A stretch of DNA of 64,000 bases from positions 5,068 through 69,067 of the forward strand of contig JACKBV010000026.1 in NCBI GenBank assembly GCA_020634315.1. The letters are read 5' to 3'. The position numbers and the translations under genes were made by a program. The notes under the pieces are model-generated. The model was not told the origin of the DNA. It worked only from the letters and a program-made list of their open reading frames with translations, and did no database searches. Source of the stretch: Ardenticatenaceae bacterium. GTDB lineage: Bacteria; Chloroflexota; Anaerolineae; Promineifilales; Promineifilaceae. Every line of letters starts with the position of its first letter. Within the stretch, counting starts at the first letter, position 1. Shown here one piece after another: positions 57,210-64,000 of the stretch.

Positions 57210-59927
57210 ATGCATCAATCAACTTTTTATGTCAACGGCGTGCCCAAGACTCTCGTCGTTGACCCGGACATGACGTTGATGGACGTCGTCCGTAAACAAC
57301 TGTTGCTCACCGGCACAAAGGATGGCTGCGAAGATGGTCATTGTGGTGCGTGCGCCGTGTTGGTCAATGGCAAATATACCCTGGCGTGCATCACCAAAAT
57401 GAGCCGTATTCCGGAAGGTGCAGAGATTTTGACGGTGGAAGGCATTGGCACGCCGCAAAGTCTGCATCCGGTGCAAAAGGCATTTGTGCTGCACGGCGCG
57501 GCGCAATGTGGTTTTTGCACACCTGGCTTCGTGGTTTCGGCGGTAGCGCTGTTAAATGAGAACAAGAGTCCCAGCCGTGACGATGTACGGGCCTGGTTCC
57601 ACAAGCGACACAATATTTGCCGCTGCAATGGCTACAAGCCGTATGTGGATGCGGTCATGGATGCGGCTAAGGTGATGCGCGGTGAAATGCCTGCTTCGGC
57701 GTTGGAGTACAACGGAAACGGCCGTCTCTGGGGCAGCAAATACCCACGACCAACGGCCGTTGCCAAAGTCACCGGCACCCTCGACTACGGCTCCGACCTC
57801 GGCTTGAGAATGCCGCCGGAAACCCTGCAATTGGCCCTCGTCCAGGCTAAAGTTTCCCATGCCAACATCCTCAATATCGACACCAGCGAAGCCGAGAAAA
57901 TGCCCGGCGTCCATGCTGTGCTCACCCACAAAGATGTGCAAGGCAAGAACCGCATCACCGGTCTCATCACCTTCCCCACCAACAAAGGGGATGGCTGGGA
58001 TCGCCCGATTTTGTGCGATGAAAAAGTCTTCCAATATGGCGATGCCATCGCCATCGTTGCCGCCGACACGGTCGAACAAGCGCGTGCCGCTGCCGACAAA
58101 GTGGTTATTGAATTGGAAGAGCTGCCAGCCTACATGAGTGCCTTGGATTCCATGGCCGAAGACGCCATCGAAATCCACCCCGGCACACCCAACGTTTATT
58201 ACGAGCAAAAAATCGCCAAGGGCGGCGAAACCGCCCCGCTCATGGAGAAAGCGGCCTATGTGGTAGAAGACGAATTCTACCTGCAACGGCAGCCCCATTT
58301 GACAGTGGAGCCAGACGTTGGTTTTGGCTACATTGACGACGAAGGGCGCGTCACCATTCACTCCAAATCCATTGGCCTTTACCTGCATCATGCCATGATT
58401 GCCCCTGGTCTTGGCCTTGAACCGGAGAAGCTGCGTCTGGTACAGAACCCGGCCGGCGCGACATTTGGCTATAAATTCTGCCCGACGATGGAAGCATTGC
58501 TCGGTGTAGCCGTTATGGCTTTGCAGCGGCCGGTCTTCTTGCGTTACGACTATGAACAGCACATGACCTACACGGGCAAGCGCTCCCCCTGGTTCCTGAA
58601 GCTCAAGCTTGGCGCGGACGAAGAGGGCAAGTTGCTTGCCATGGAAAGCGACTGGAGCGTCGATCATGGCCCATACTCCGAGTTTGGCGACCTGTTGACG
58701 CTGCGTGGCGCACAGTTTATCGGTGCCGGTTACAACATCCCGAACATTCGCGGTATGGGACGCACTGTGGCGACAAACCATGCCTGGGGTGCTCCTTTCC
58801 GTGCTTACGGTTCGCCGCCATCCTTCCTGGCCTCAGAAAGCTTGATGGATGAGCTGGCAGAGAAAATGGGCGTCGATCCGTTGGAACTGCGTTACAAGAA
58901 TCTGTATCGCCCCGGTTCAACGACGCCTACTGGTCAGGAACCGGAAGTGTACAGCTTGCCGGAAATGGTAGACATTTTACGGCCGAAATATCAGGCCGCG
59001 CTCAAACGGGCTAAGGCAAACTCGACAGCCCAGCACAAGAAGGGTGTTGGTGTGTCCATTGGTGTTTATGGCAGCGGCCTGGATGGGGCTGATGGCGCAG
59101 AAGCATGGGTGGAACTGATACCTGAGGGCGTGAATGTGTATGCCACCTGGCAGGATCATGGTCAGGGTGCGGATATGGGTGTGTTAGGCACAGCCCATGA
59201 AGCATTGCTGCCGTTGGAATTGGACCCATCTGAAATTCATTTGAAGCTGAATGACACGGGCATTGCCCCCAACAGCGGCCCTTCTGGTGGCAGCCGCAGC
59301 CAGGTTATGATTGGTAACGCCATCAAGAATGCGGCTGACCAGATGCTGGCGGCGATGCGCAAACCGGAAGGCGGGTTCCGTACCTATGATGAAATGGTGG
59401 CCGAGGATATTGCCTTGCTTTACAAGGGCAACTGGGCTGCTTCTAATGCCACGAACTGTGACGAAAATTCACAGGGCAAGCCGTTTGCCGTTTATATGTA
59501 CGGGGTCTTCATGGCTGAGGTGGATGTGGATGTGAAGACGGGCAAGACGACGGTGGAAAAGGTAACGGCCGTTGCCGACATTGGCAAGATCAACAACCGC
59601 CTGGTGGTTGATGGGCAAATGTATGGCGGTCTGGCACAAGGTATTGGCCTCGCCTTGTCCGAAGATTTCGAGGACATCCAGAAAGATGCGACCATGTTGG
59701 GCGCTGGCGTGCCGTTTGCGCGTGACATCCCGGATGACATCGAACTCATCTACGTCGAAACACCGCGTCCTGATGGGCCGTTTGGTGCGGCTGGTGTGGG
59801 CGAACTGCCATTGACCTCGCCGCATGTGGCGATTGTCAATGCCATCAACAATGCCACCGGTGTGCGCATCACCCATCTGCCAGCACGGCCGGAAAAGGTG
59901 TTGGCCGGGCTGCGAAGCTTGAATTAA
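57210..59927 (+). CDS. mop: Molybdenum-containing aldehyde oxidoreductase (Mop type)
   Basis: 905 residues from the ATG at 57210 (GGAGG upstream), against 907 in Desulfovibrio gigas Mop. It oxidises aldehydes to acids with water using a molybdopterin cytosine dinucleotide cofactor. The plant-type [2Fe-2S] cluster ligands fall at Cys 40, 45, 48 and 60 and the second cluster at Cys 100, 103, 137 and 139, the same numbering as the D. gigas enzyme. There is no FAD domain. The large Mo-binding region follows, ending with GPFGAAGVGE, whose Glu is the catalytic base. No signal peptide, so cytoplasmic. It is probably controlled by the divergent GntR-type protein and by the leader hairpin. Downstream genes look like its dedicated electron-transfer and maturation partners. 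Confidence 0.95.
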   Translation: MHQSTFYVNGVPKTLVVDPDMTLMDVVRKQLLLTGTKDGCEDGHCGACAVLVNGKYTLACITKMSRIPEGAEILTVEGIGTPQSLHPVQKAFVLHGAAQCGFCTPGFVVSAVALLNENKSPSRDDVRAWFHKRHNICRCNGYKPYVDAVMDAAKVMRGEMPASALEYNGNGRLWGSKYPRPTAVAKVTGTLDYGSDLGLRMPPETLQLALVQAKVSHANILNIDTSEAEKMPGVHAVLTHKDVQGKNRITGLITFPTNKGDGWDRPILCDEKVFQYGDAIAIVAADTVEQARAAADKVVIELEELPAYMSALDSMAEDAIEIHPGTPNVYYEQKIAKGGETAPLMEKAAYVVEDEFYLQRQPHLTVEPDVGFGYIDDEGRVTIHSKSIGLYLHHAMIAPGLGLEPEKLRLVQNPAGATFGYKFCPTMEALLGVAVMALQRPVFLRYDYEQHMTYTGKRSPWFLKLKLGADEEGKLLAMESDWSVDHGPYSEFGDLLTLRGAQFIGAGYNIPNIRGMGRTVATNHAWGAPFRAYGSPPSFLASESLMDELAEKMGVDPLELRYKNLYRPGSTTPTGQEPEVYSLPEMVDILRPKYQAALKRAKANSTAQHKKGVGVSIGVYGSGLDGADGAEAWVELIPEGVNVYATWQDHGQGADMGVLGTAHEALLPLELDPSEIHLKLNDTGIAPNSGPSGGSRSQVMIGNAIKNAADQMLAAMRKPEGGFRTYDEMVAEDIALLYKGNWAASNATNCDENSQGKPFAVYMYGVFMAEVDVDVKTGKTTVEKVTAVADIGKINNRLVVDGQMYGGLAQGIGLALSEDFEDIQKDATMLGAGVPFARDIPDDIELIYVETPRPDGPFGAAGVGELPLTSPHVAIVNAINNATGVRITHLPARPEKVLAGLRSLN

Positions 59928-59994
59928 AACCGTAAATCGTAAGCCATATTCCGCAAACCGTGAACCAGTTATGGGATACGGGCGCGGAATATGG

Positions 59995-60045
59995 AACACG
60001 GATAGGGGGACGCTTATCGGTGTCTATCCCTATCCGTGTTTTTGT
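59995..60045 (+). terminator. Intrinsic terminator or attenuating hairpin after mop
   Basis: Perfect 13-bp arms AACACGGATAGGG (59995-60007) and CCCTATCCGTGTT (60028-60040) with a 20-nt loop, then TTTTG. It would end or reduce read-through from mop into the accessory genes, giving excess of the catalytic subunit. Confidence 0.65.
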
Positions 60046-60079
60046 ATAGGCGGGCGATTGCCAGAATCGTCATGGCGGA

Positions 60080-62353
60080 ATGGTTATGATCGATTTCATG
60101 GACCAAAAGGGACTGCGCGAACTAGAAGCGCGTTGCATTCAAGATGAAGCGCCACCGTGCCAGGCCACTTGCCCACTGCATGTGGATGTGCGCGGTATGT
60201 TGGCGGCGCTGGGGCGGGGTGATTTTGCGGCGGCGCGTGCTGTTTACCAAAAAAGTGTGCCGTTTCCTGGCATTGTCAGCCGGGTGTGTGACGAACCGTG
60301 CCAGGGAGCGTGTACGCGCGGGCAGGTTGGTGAGGCAATTGCCATTCGTGCTCTGGAGCAGGCGTGTATGCAGGCGGATGTGCCGCGCCCACCGGTGAAA
60401 AAGCTGCGTGCCAGGCATAAACGGGTGGCGGTGATTGGCGGGGGCTTGAGCGGATTAACGGCCGTTGCCGACCTATCTCGCAAAGGCTACGACCTTACCC
60501 TGTACGAGGCTGCCGACCGCCTGGGCGGACGCATTTGGCAGACATCGGCAACAACCCTGCCGCGTGAATTGATTGCGCAAGATTTGGCTTTGCTTTCTGA
60601 ACTAGACGTGGCCGTGAAGCTGGAAACGTCTCCTGACCTTGCTGCCATTTGCCAGGATTATGATGCCGTTTATCTGGCAACCGGGCAGGGCGAAGTCCAT
60701 GTTGACCCGCTGACCTATGCCACGGACCAGCCGGGGCTGTTTGCCGGGGGTAGCTTGCTGCGGGGGCATTGGTCGCCCATTGCCTCGATGAGTGACGGCC
60801 GTCGTGCGGCCGTCTCCATTGACCGCTATCTGCAAAAAGTGTCGCTAACTGCTTCGCGTAGCAACGAAGGTGCGTATGAGACGAAACTTTACACAAACAC
60901 AACTGGTGTGGGCGCGTCAGATGCTGTGCCCCTGCCGGTGCTGGGCTACAGTGCGGAGGAAGCCATTGCCGAGGCGCAGCGCTGCATCCAGTGCCAATGC
61001 TTGGAATGTGTGAAGGTGTGCGCATATTTAGAGGAGTATGGCGGGTATCCGCGCCAATATGTGCGCACGGTGTACAACAATTTGTCCATTGTTATGGGTG
61101 AGCGACACGCCAACCAGTTCATCAATTCTTGCGCCACGTGCGGGCTGTGTGCCGCTGTTTGCCCTACAGATTTTGACATGGGCGCGGTGTGCAAAACAGC
61201 GCGAAGCGTGATGGTCCAGCAAAAGCGAATGCCACCCTCCGCGCATGAATTTGCTTTGCGTGACATGGCTTTTAGCAACGGCGATAAGTTTGCGATGGCA
61301 CGTAACCAGCCGGGCACGACGACGAGTGCATATCTCTTTTTCCCCGGCTGCCAGTTGGCCGGATCGTCGCCGGAACAGGTAACGGCCGTTTACGATTACC
61401 TGCAAGCCAATTTGAGCGGCGGCGTGGGGCTGATGTTGGGCTGCTGTGGTGCGCCTGCCGATTGGGCGGGGCGTGATGATTTACGCGCCGCTGCCCTGGC
61501 GCAGTTCCAGGAAAGTCACGCGGCATTAGGCCGCCCGAAAGTGGTGTTGGCCTGCTCGAGCTGTTTCCAGATGTTTAAGGCGCGGCTGCCAGAGGTAGAG
61601 TTGGTTTCGCTGTGGACATTGTTGCAGGAGAAGGGGATGCCGGAAACGGCCGTTAGCGGGGCGAGTGACGCCATCGCCATTCATGATCCCTGCACGACGC
61701 GCTATGAAACGGCCGTGCAAGACAGCGTGCGCCATCTTGTGAGCCAACTGGGATATGATATTGCGGAACTGCCGCGCAGCCGTGAAACGACGACTTGCTG
61801 CGGTTTTGGCGGGCTGATGGTGTACGCCAATCGAGATTTGGCTAAAAAAGTGGTGGCGCAGCGCATCGCCGAAAGCCCGGCCGATTATGTGACCTACTGC
61901 GCCGTTTGCCGCGATTATTTTGCCGCGCAGGGCAAGCCGACGCGCCATTTGCTGGATTTGATTTTTGGCTCGTCGCATGACGGCGGGCGCGGGCCGGGTT
62001 TTTCGCAAAAGCACGAAAATCGTGCCCGCTTGAAGCGGCAGTTATTACAAGAACGATGGGGTGAAATGGTGACAGGAGCGGAAGAATATGCCAGCATCCG
62101 GCTGAATCTGAGTGACGCGCTGCTGGCTTTGTTGGAAGATCGGCTGATTTTAGTTGAGGATTTGCAGCAGGTAATTGCCTATGCTGAACGGGGCGGCCAC
62201 AAACTGCTCAACGCGCAAAGTGGTCATTTCCTGGCTCAATTCCGGCCGAACACGGTCACATATTGGGTGGAATATGCGCCGGATGGCGATGGTTACACGG
62301 TGTTTAACGCTTACAGCCATCGCATGGATGTGGGGGAGGGGAAACGGCCGTGA
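60080..62353 (+). CDS. FAD and iron-sulfur dicluster oxidoreductase (DVU_1558-like)
   Basis: 757 residues. Order: an N-terminal GltD-like helical iron-sulfur region (PCQATCPLHVDVRG, VCDEPCQGACTRG), an FAD-binding Rossmann fold (VAVIGGGLSGLTAVADL) and a short second FAD half (AVYLATG ... LFAGGSLLRG). Next are ferredoxin-type Cys sets (CIQCQCLECVKVC; CATCGLCAAVCP), then two HdrB-like CCG regions (GCCGAPADW; TTCCGFGGLM) and a C-terminal helical tail. The NAD(P)-binding Rossmann repeat of true GltD proteins is absent. The layout matches the protein encoded next to Mop in Desulfovibrio (DVU_1558 type). It likely passes electrons between the aldehyde oxidoreductase and another carrier. Three nearby ATGs make the exact start uncertain by up to six residues. 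Confidence 0.85.
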   Translation: MVMIDFMDQKGLRELEARCIQDEAPPCQATCPLHVDVRGMLAALGRGDFAAARAVYQKSVPFPGIVSRVCDEPCQGACTRGQVGEAIAIRALEQACMQADVPRPPVKKLRARHKRVAVIGGGLSGLTAVADLSRKGYDLTLYEAADRLGGRIWQTSATTLPRELIAQDLALLSELDVAVKLETSPDLAAICQDYDAVYLATGQGEVHVDPLTYATDQPGLFAGGSLLRGHWSPIASMSDGRRAAVSIDRYLQKVSLTASRSNEGAYETKLYTNTTGVGASDAVPLPVLGYSAEEAIAEAQRCIQCQCLECVKVCAYLEEYGGYPRQYVRTVYNNLSIVMGERHANQFINSCATCGLCAAVCPTDFDMGAVCKTARSVMVQQKRMPPSAHEFALRDMAFSNGDKFAMARNQPGTTTSAYLFFPGCQLAGSSPEQVTAVYDYLQANLSGGVGLMLGCCGAPADWAGRDDLRAAALAQFQESHAALGRPKVVLACSSCFQMFKARLPEVELVSLWTLLQEKGMPETAVSGASDAIAIHDPCTTRYETAVQDSVRHLVSQLGYDIAELPRSRETTTCCGFGGLMVYANRDLAKKVVAQRIAESPADYVTYCAVCRDYFAAQGKPTRHLLDLIFGSSHDGGRGPGFSQKHENRARLKRQLLQERWGEMVTGAEEYASIRLNLSDALLALLEDRLILVEDLQQVIAYAERGGHKLLNAQSGHFLAQFRPNTVTYWVEYAPDGDGYTVFNAYSHRMDVGEGKRP

Positions 62354-62562
62354 GCGTAAAACTTGATTTATCCGATGCGGCAAACTGGGTTTGCGCTGAC
62401 TGTCAGGTGGCGCTGATCATCAAAAAAGTGGATGTGTCTTATCTGGGCAGCAGCTTCCCGGTGGATATGCCTGTGTGCCCGCAGTGTGGGCTGGTTTTTG
62501 TGCCAGAGGCGCTGGCTCTGGGCAAAATGGCGGAAGTGGAGAAAACGTTGGAGGATAAGTAG
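62350..62562 (+). CDS. Small CxxC redox protein (DVU_1557-like)
   Basis: 70 residues from a GTG start that overlaps the previous stop as GTGA. Two CxxC pairs (VCADC near residue 17 and CPQC near residue 45) form a rubredoxin- or zinc-ribbon-like site, with FVPEALALGKM after the second pair. Size, motif and position match the small redox protein of the Desulfovibrio DVU_1557 family in the same gene order. It is a candidate electron carrier for the dicluster protein. Confidence 0.82.
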   Translation: MSVKLDLSDAANWVCADCQVALIIKKVDVSYLGSSFPVDMPVCPQCGLVFVPEALALGKMAEVEKTLEDK

Positions 62563-62604
62563 AGATTGGCGTTTAGCGATGAGCCAATCTCCTGCGAAGC
62601 TGCC

Positions 62605-63381
62605 ATGAGCGACATTTGCCGGGTTTACGAGTTGGAAGGCGTGCAGCGCGTGACGGGCGAGACGATTCGACCGGGCGGGTTGGCGTTGACGCAGCGGGCG
62701 CTGGCGTTGGCTGATTTGCCCGCCGGGGCACGGGCGTTGGATGTGGGCTGCGGTGCCGGGGCGACGGTGGCCTATTTGGCCGAGTCCGGTTTGCGTGCTG
62801 TTGGGCTTGATCCATCGGCCAAATTGTTACGACAAAGGGACAACCTTTCTCCCCAGTTAGCCTTCTCGCAAGGGCGCGGCGAAAACTTGCCCTTTGCTGC
62901 CGGTCAATTTGATGCTTTGTCGGCTGAGTGCTGCCTTTCGTTGATGGATGATGTGGCTGGTGCCCTGGCTGAATTTGCGCGTGTGCTGCGCCCTGGCGGC
63001 ACGCTGCTTCTCAGCGATATGTTGGCCGGGAATCCGGCGGGTCTGACGGCTGCGCGGCGACTGCCGCTGTCTTGCTGTGTCACGCGTGCTTTTAGCCGGG
63101 CACAGATTGCGTCGCTGTTGGCGGATGCGGGGTTTGCTATCACGTTTTGGGAGGATAACTCAGAGGCGCTGAAGCAGTTGACGGTGCAAATTATTTGGGA
63201 GTATGGTTCGCTGGCGAATTTTTGGCGTTGCAGTGGTGAGGATGGGGCGGAAGTGGGAACGGCCGTTGCCGCTCTCAAACCCGGCTACTTCCTGTTGTTA
63301 GGCAGAAAAAGGGACACAAAGTTACACGGAGAAGATACGGAGCATGCAGGTACGGCAATACGCAACACGTCATCCGCGTAA
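62605..63381 (+). CDS. SAM-dependent methyltransferase (DVU_1556 / TrsM-like)
   Basis: 258 residues from the ATG at 62605. A TTG at 62566 is in frame but MSDICRVYELEGVQRVTGETIRPGG is the opening I recall for this family. The class-I methyltransferase fold shows ALDVGCGAGATVAYL (motif I), VGLDPS (motif II) and LRPGGTLLLSD. Two Cys pairs (ECC near 113; SCC near 165) are unusual for an ordinary methyltransferase. In Desulfovibrio the homologue belongs to a small set with a radical SAM protein and a C-GCAxxG-C-C protein whose substrate is unknown. The C-terminal about 20 residues are polar and may be encoded by drifted sequence. Confidence 0.8.
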   Translation: MSDICRVYELEGVQRVTGETIRPGGLALTQRALALADLPAGARALDVGCGAGATVAYLAESGLRAVGLDPSAKLLRQRDNLSPQLAFSQGRGENLPFAAGQFDALSAECCLSLMDDVAGALAEFARVLRPGGTLLLSDMLAGNPAGLTAARRLPLSCCVTRAFSRAQIASLLADAGFAITFWEDNSEALKQLTVQIIWEYGSLANFWRCSGEDGAEVGTAVAALKPGYFLLLGRKRDTKLHGEDTEHAGTAIRNTSSA

Positions 63382-63453
63382 ACCCCACAAAACCGCAAAA
63401 GCCTGCAATAACTTCTTCGTTCGCTCTCCGTGCATCCCCAAAAGGATATGGCG

Positions 63454-63885
63454 ATGGAAGAATTGATGCGCATGATGGAATTGAAGCGGCAAGGCTTTTA
63501 TTGCAGCCAGATTTTACTGAGCATGGCTTTGCAAGACCGCAACGAGAGCAATCCGGCGCTGATTCGCGTGGCGCGGGCGCTGGCTGGTGGGTTGGGCTTC
63601 TCTGGGGAAACGTGTGGGGCGCTTACGGGTGGGGCTTGCATGTTGGGTTTGTATGCGGGCAAAGGCACAGCCGACGAACCCGATAATCCACGCCTGGATC
63701 AGATGGTGCAGGAATTGGTGGCATGGTTTAAGGAGGAACATGGTCAAACTTACGGCGGCATTCGCTGCGATGACATCCTGGTTGGCGAACCGGCCAATAT
63801 GAAATCGCGTTGTCCCAATTTGGTGCTGACGACGTATGAGAAGGCGAATGAGTTGTTGGAAAAGTATGGCGTGATTGGCGAGTAG
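63454..63885 (+). CDS. C-GCAxxG-C-C family protein (DVU_1555-like)
   Basis: 143 residues from the ATG at 63454, chosen because AAGGA lies 7 nt upstream. A GTG at 63430 and ATG at 63448 are in frame. The Cys pattern is QGFYCSQILL, ETCGALTGGACMLG and IRCDDI ... RCPN, the signature of the C-GCAxxG-C-C redox family, which probably binds a metal or cluster. Gene order (methyltransferase, then this) matches DVU_1556-1555 in Desulfovibrio. Confidence 0.85.
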   Translation: MEELMRMMELKRQGFYCSQILLSMALQDRNESNPALIRVARALAGGLGFSGETCGALTGGACMLGLYAGKGTADEPDNPRLDQMVQELVAWFKEEHGQTYGGIRCDDILVGEPANMKSRCPNLVLTTYEKANELLEKYGVIGE

Positions 63886-63939
63886 GGCTGGGAATGTGTC
63901 CAGCTGCAATCGCCAACTGCCAATTTCCCTGTGTTGCAA

Positions 63940-64000
63940 ATGAGTGATTTCTCTCCAATTTTGTCCACCACGGAAAGTGTGTGCCCGCAATGTCTGGCGC
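63940..64000 (+). CDS. Start of a Cys-containing protein, possibly the TrsS radical SAM protein (5' fragment)
   Basis: An ATG at 63940 opens a frame of 20 codons to the window edge (MSDFSPILS ... VCPQCLA). The early CPxC-L pattern and the position directly after the C-GCAxxG-C-C gene fit the radical SAM protein TrsS that follows in Desulfovibrio-type clusters. The ribosome-binding site is weak and the radical SAM CX3CX2C motif is outside the window, so this is tentative. Confidence 0.45.
   Translation, partial: MSDFSPILSTTESVCPQCLA

Larger units (their letters stand above)
851..63266. repeat. Window-wide dispersed palindrome ACGGCCGT
   Basis: I counted 86 copies of the octamer by eye between 851 and 63266, nearly all inside genes. 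The commonest extended form is AACGGCCGTT, with symmetric flanks common: an 18-bp perfect palindrome at 29202-29219 and again at 43138-43155, a 16-bp one at 52295-52310. One intergenic copy lies at about 38037. About one copy is expected in 64 kb at even base composition. One-base variants ending ACGGCCGA are also visibly common. Confidence 0.95.

Noticed and set aside
57552..58781. 409-codon minus-strand frame inside mop
   Set aside because: It lies opposite a highly conserved Mo-enzyme domain and has no family resemblance or start signals.

Overview
The window is one piece of a bacterial chromosome with dense protein-coding content. I saw no rRNA, tRNA, CRISPR array, insertion sequence or phage genes. 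Taxonomy is an inference: long Thr/Pro 'TPT' linkers, a bacterial XPB helicase, a family-5 (Opp-type) transporter beside glycosidases, and choice-of-anchor and GYxN-type surface proteins together suggest a Chloroflexota (Anaerolineae-like) genome. The most striking window-wide property is a dispersed palindrome, ACGGCCGT, usually extended to AACGGCCGTT. I counted 86 copies by eye where about one is expected by chance. It lies mostly inside genes and in any frame, so it writes recurring tripeptides (TAV, NGR, RPF) into unrelated proteins.

Layout. 1-5.8 kb (minus): sensor histidine kinase, Thr/Pro-rich surface protein, glycosidase-like membrane protein and TPR lipoprotein, probably one operon. 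6.2-9.3 kb (plus): MerR regulator and a Zn/Cd-type P1B ATPase with a textbook 20-bp-spacer MerR promoter. 9.4-11.1 kb (minus): YhhN-like and DUF624 membrane proteins. 11.4-18.0 kb (plus): XPB helicase, a SWIM-finger protein and a helicase-associated protein. 18.0-34.7 kb (minus): oligosaccharide locus with LacI regulator, GH31 alpha-xylosidase, complete Opp-type ABC transporter, a giant CBM6-GH29-GH3 protein and a GH3-CBM6 protein. This fits import and trimming of xyloglucan-type oligosaccharides. 34.9-38 kb: a 1027-residue choice-of-anchor protein built on a nearly identical 1050-bp internal repeat. 38.2-39.1 kb: PhyH-type dioxygenase, flanked by small palindromic repeat elements.

39.6-51.1 kb (plus): glycan cluster with GT2, PAP2-like, GT4, GT-B, SpsF-like cytidylyltransferase, a split transketolase, class-III aminotransferase, SDR, KdsC-like phosphatase and a short NeuB, then a GNAT-like protein. 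The gene set implies a CMP-activated 2-keto sugar acid made by a route I cannot match to a named pathway. 51.2-54.9 kb: metallophosphoesterase and a pair of binding-protein-like surface proteins, one carrying a VWA domain.

55.0-64.0 kb: molybdenum aldehyde oxidoreductase (Mop) region. A DUF364 protein and a GntR-type regulator fused to a binding-protein domain diverge from mop. Mop is followed by a flavin/iron-sulfur dicluster protein, a CxxC redox protein, a methyltransferase, a C-GCAxxG-C-C protein and the start of another Cys-containing gene. This order resembles the uncharacterised Desulfovibrio DVU_1555-1559 neighbourhood. Many genes overlap by ATGA or ATGCCTAA, consistent with translational coupling, and several start codons lie directly behind a -10 box, suggesting leaderless mRNAs.
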